NCBI RefSeq assembly: GCF_029227915.1
Contig: NC_079878.1
Span: 25,755,501-25,819,500 of the forward strand
Length of the DNA: 64,000 bases
Direction: 5' to 3'
Origin: Hydractinia symbiolongicarpus
Taxonomy: Eukaryota > Cnidaria > Hydrozoa > Anthoathecata > Hydractiniidae
Part shown: piece after piece, positions 61,033 to 64,000 of the stretch
How positions within the stretch are numbered: the stretch's first letter is position 1
Layout of the letters: each line of letters begins with the position of its first letter
Notes under the pieces: generated by a model
Told to the model about the DNA's origin: nothing
Seen by the model: the letters and a program-made list of their open reading frames with translations, nothing else
Databases searched by the model: none
Translations under genes and position numbers: made by a program

Positions 61033-62463
61033 ATGTTGCTTTTTTGTCCTACTTGTGCCAATGTTCTAGTTGTGGAAGAAGGAACTGGGTGTTCATCTTA
61101 CCGATTTGCTTGCAAGACATGCCCTTTTATTTATAATATTACAAAGAAGGTATGAAAAATTTTGTGTACAACAATTAACCTTTGTCATATATTGCTTTTT
61201 TTATTACTTCCACAAATAATGCTAATTTTTATTTTTCAAACCAAGCTACGCATTAGTAAGGGTGGCATAAAGTAATGATAGCCATTTTTTGCTCTTATAT
61301 CAACACTTATGCTGTGACATTATCATTATATATATATATTATTTTACATAATAAATTGGTTGATTTCCCCTGAAAGTTCAATTATTGGGCTGATCGTTGG
61401 TTCTTCATTCTTTAAAATTTTGATCCAATGCAACTTCGGTGATGCGTTATTACATTAAAATTTAAGTAACTTCTTTACAGTACAAATGAAATTATTATCA
61501 CCAATATGCTATGCTGCAAGTTTCTCAGAAGCTAAATGATAAATATTTATTGACTGTTAAGTCACTGTCAATACGCACTTAAACAGCTTCAATAGGTCAT
61601 TGTGAGCAACGACATAACCATTTGGCTCTAAAGTAAAAAATGACCTTTTTTCATTCATGAACCATTTTTTTTTTCATTTTTCGCTGCACTACTCGTCATC
61701 TTACAAATTTGTAAATGCTCAGTATTACTTTTTGCTATAATAACAATATTTTTAAATAATATTTTGTTCTCTTTAAAATCTGACAATGAATATTCTAAAA
61801 AACTAAGTATGTATTTGTGTTTGTTTAGATATCGGATAAAAAGTATCCAAAATTAAAAGAAGTTGATGATGTATTAGGAGGTGATGCAGCATGGCAAAAT
61901 GTAGATTCAACTGAAGGTATTATGATGTGCTAGACTTTACGAAATAGAATTATTGCACACATTGTGTGTAGTAATTACTTTGTGAGCATTTGAAACATGC
62001 AGCAATCAAATCACTACAACATTTTAATAAAGGTGTTTTACAGCTTATATTGTTTTAATTTTATAAACATAACTAAAGACCCTCTAATTCACATTGGCAC
62101 TACAATTGGATTTTTCACAACAAGCATACCTGCATGTATAATTGATGAAATTTTAATCCAAGAATATATTAGAACCCTAATGGCATCATTTTTGCTGATA
62201 ATCTCCTAAAAGTTTGATTTTTTATGGTAACTAATGTGGGCGTCAAGTAAAACCAAGCAAAAAATAATAAGTAATTTCGAAATAAATGTTGAAACTACAT
62301 TTGGTCAACATCAATAACCAAGGTTTTATTTATCCGTTTAGAGAAATGTCCAAAGTGTGAACACAAGAAAGCATATTTTATGCAAATTCAAACGAGATCT
62401 GCTGATGAACCTATGACAACGTTTTATAAATGCTGTTCCTGTGGACATCGATGGAAAGAATAA
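61033..62463 (+). CDS. POLR3K: DNA-directed RNA polymerase III subunit RPC10 (C11), 3 exons
   Basis: Exons 61033-61149, 61829-61916, 62342-62463; 327 bases in phase, 108 aa, the family length. RPC10 is the TFIIS-like Pol III subunit needed for RNA cleavage, termination and reinitiation. N-terminal zinc ribbon C5-x2-C8 ... C27-x2-C30 ([17 protein letters not shown]); linker [14 protein letters not shown] and WQNVDST, nearly invariant; C-terminal ribbon CPKCEH ... [10 protein letters not shown] with the catalytic [13 protein letters not shown] acidic hairpin intact. A splice acceptor (CTATCCTTAG) lies 18 nt before the ATG. A poly(A) signal AATAAA is at 62,794. Confidence 0.97.
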
Positions 62464-63072
62464 ATAACTCCAGCCTCAGCACGATAGAGAGGTTAATGGT
62501 TAATACCTGATAGATTCAAGATTATAGTTCACAGCAACTTAACAGTGTGTGCAGATTTGATTTAGAAGAAACATTCTTAAATGTGGATGACACTTTTTCT
62601 GGGTAGTTGTTTTCTGTTTAACCTATTTTGGTTGTGAAATATGCACTTTAAAAAAAGATTTATATAAGATATGAACAAATAGTTGGATATTATAAAAAAT
62701 TAGTGTGTTCAAGGTACAGTATACATAATGTTTTATTGCATAACATAATATGAATTGTTTCTGTCCTATTTTTATTGTTTTGTTTGTTGCACAAATAAAA
62801 AGACGAGAAGTGGTTATTTTTCTTTTCATATATAGGTAATATTACACTTTATTCTTGTCATCTTTCATGACTTGTTAGACATTTGTACAGTGTATACTTT
62901 TTTTTTATAAAATTCACGTTATTTTACTTTCTTATTTGACAATAAAAAAGTAACCTGTGTTTTAACTAAAAAAATACCCTCTGGATCAACAAAAATATTT
63001 TGAAGGTAAAAGTTGATATATTTATAACTGTTGTTGTTTTTTTTATGTAAAATATAAATTTTGTGTTTTGCA

Positions 63073-63250
63073 TCTATAAAATAATACGCCAGTTGTGACA
63101 CGCAAAGTTGATATGCTTATTTTTCTTTGATGTCTTTTTTGTTAGCGGGTTTACTTTGTTTACGTCACGTGATAAAAACGACTCAATTTGATTTGCTGAA
63201 ATAAATTTAACGGCTGAAAAAAAAAACACAAAAGAAAGGTCCTTTCGTCT
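63073..63250 (+). mobile_element. Helitron-like 5' end
   Basis: A/TC start, TCTATAAAATAATACGCC, then AGTTGTGACACGCAAAGTTG, a variant of the 5' ends at 3,577 and 41,304. No matching CTAG/hairpin 3' end was found before the window edge, so the right limit given is arbitrary. Confidence 0.5.
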
Positions 63251-63395
63251 TGAAAAAAGTGCAAAAAGTGATTCAGAGAAAGAAAACTCTAAGTAAAGAA
63301 GTATAAGTAGCAAAATAAAGTTAAAAGCCTCAAGAAGTTACTTTGGAATTGAAGAGTGGAGCTAGGAAGTAGTAAAGTAAAGTTAGAAGTACAAA

Positions 63396-63435
63396 ATGAA
63401 TGCTAGAGTTTCAAGTGAATTGGAATTGAGAAAAA
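63396..63435 (+). other. Possible first coding exon (weak)
   Basis: ATGAATGCTAGAGTTTCAAG reads MNARVSSELELRK to a consensus donor (AAAA-GTAAGAAC). No further exon or product is recognisable before the window ends, and it may lie within the Helitron-like element, so this is a mere possibility. The rest of 62,830-64,000 holds nothing else that I can support. Confidence 0.2.
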
Positions 63436-64000
63436 GTAAGAACTTTTATATTTTTAGACGTTTTATTTTTTAGCACATTTAAAATTGTCAAAAAGAATCG
63501 CATTTTTAAAAAAAATCCATTGGAGCTTCAAATTTTTTAAGTTTTATATTTTACTGTATTTTTTATAAAGAAGCCTAGCATTTGTTTACAATGGTTTGTA
63601 TAATTAATGTTGCATAAAGCTGTTAATGTTAGCTTCAAGGCTCCATTCCATAGCTAGCTCTAATATATAAGTTTTGTTGTTATTCCTCTTTTTTTAGGTA
63701 TCTATAGCTACCTTAGCAGTCAAACTTCTCTTCTTTTTTGAACACGAATTATGATGTAACAAGCTAGCTACAAAATCTTTCTTGAACTTTTAGGATACTG
63801 TGGCACATTTTTATGCCCATAGAGAATAATTTTTTCACATTTCCTGTAAACTTTGCAAGGGGACCACAGTATGACAAGTGGAACGAATTTTATAGAATTT
63901 AAAGTCTGTGTGTTAACTTATTTTTTTATTGTTTTGTTTCCTCATCCTGTTAAACTTTTGTCAGCCTACATGTAAAATGCCAGGTCTTTTTACAGGGATT

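Overview
The window is AT-rich animal nuclear DNA with intron-split genes, motile-cilia and hormone-type genes, and a very heavy, diverse load of transposable elements. The combination of Penelope-like elements with GIY-YIG domains, GalEA-like Copia, P/THAP9-like, Helitron-like and piggyBac-like elements, a tRNA-SINE, and splice acceptors sitting only 10-18 nt upstream of several start codons (as spliced-leader trans-splicing would leave) suggests a cnidarian, perhaps a hydrozoan. The phylum call is inference; no species can be named from the sequence alone.

Layout. 1-3,760: MITE-like hairpin, first exon of a secreted PAN/apple-domain gene (minus), and a composite of Helitron-like termini ending in a head-to-tail junction. 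3,764-16,672: a nested retro/DNA transposon complex that can be read layer by layer. A Penelope-like element with an inverted fragment carries a truncated LINE. The LINE is split by a 9,000-bp P/THAP9-like DNA transposon with perfect 27-bp terminal inverted repeats. That transposon's transposase gene is split by a 4,329-bp Copia retrotransposon with two apparently identical 200-bp LTRs and a 5-bp target duplication. The P-like element also carries a second, convergent 403-codon gene with an acidic N-terminus and a C2H2 zinc finger, which I do not recognise; it is the best candidate here for something undescribed.

18,700-40,000: a compact host gene block. SRP54 (minus, 16 coding exons, 505 aa, fully reconstructed), HDHD2-like HAD phosphatase (plus, 5 exons, 271 aa) and EFCAB2/DRC8 (minus, 6 exons, 165 aa). 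The last two are convergent with stops 103 bp apart. Their introns hold a piggyBac-like MITE, SINE copies and a decayed Penelope element.

40,000-64,000: lower gene density. A complete 430-bp Helitron-like element, a dispersed repeat family, a DRAM2-like six-TM protein (plus), a secreted ten-cysteine cystine-knot protein (plus), reverse transcriptase relics, a full-length tRNA-SINE with apparent 3' transduction, a 53-bp minisatellite, POLR3K/RPC10 (plus, 3 exons, 108 aa), and another Helitron-like 5' end. The host genes are functionally unrelated (protein targeting, metabolite phosphatase, cilia, autophagy/lysosome, signalling, Pol III transcription) and no operon logic is visible. Exon boundaries were set by hand from GT/AG sites and reading phase; every multi-exon gene sums to a multiple of three.
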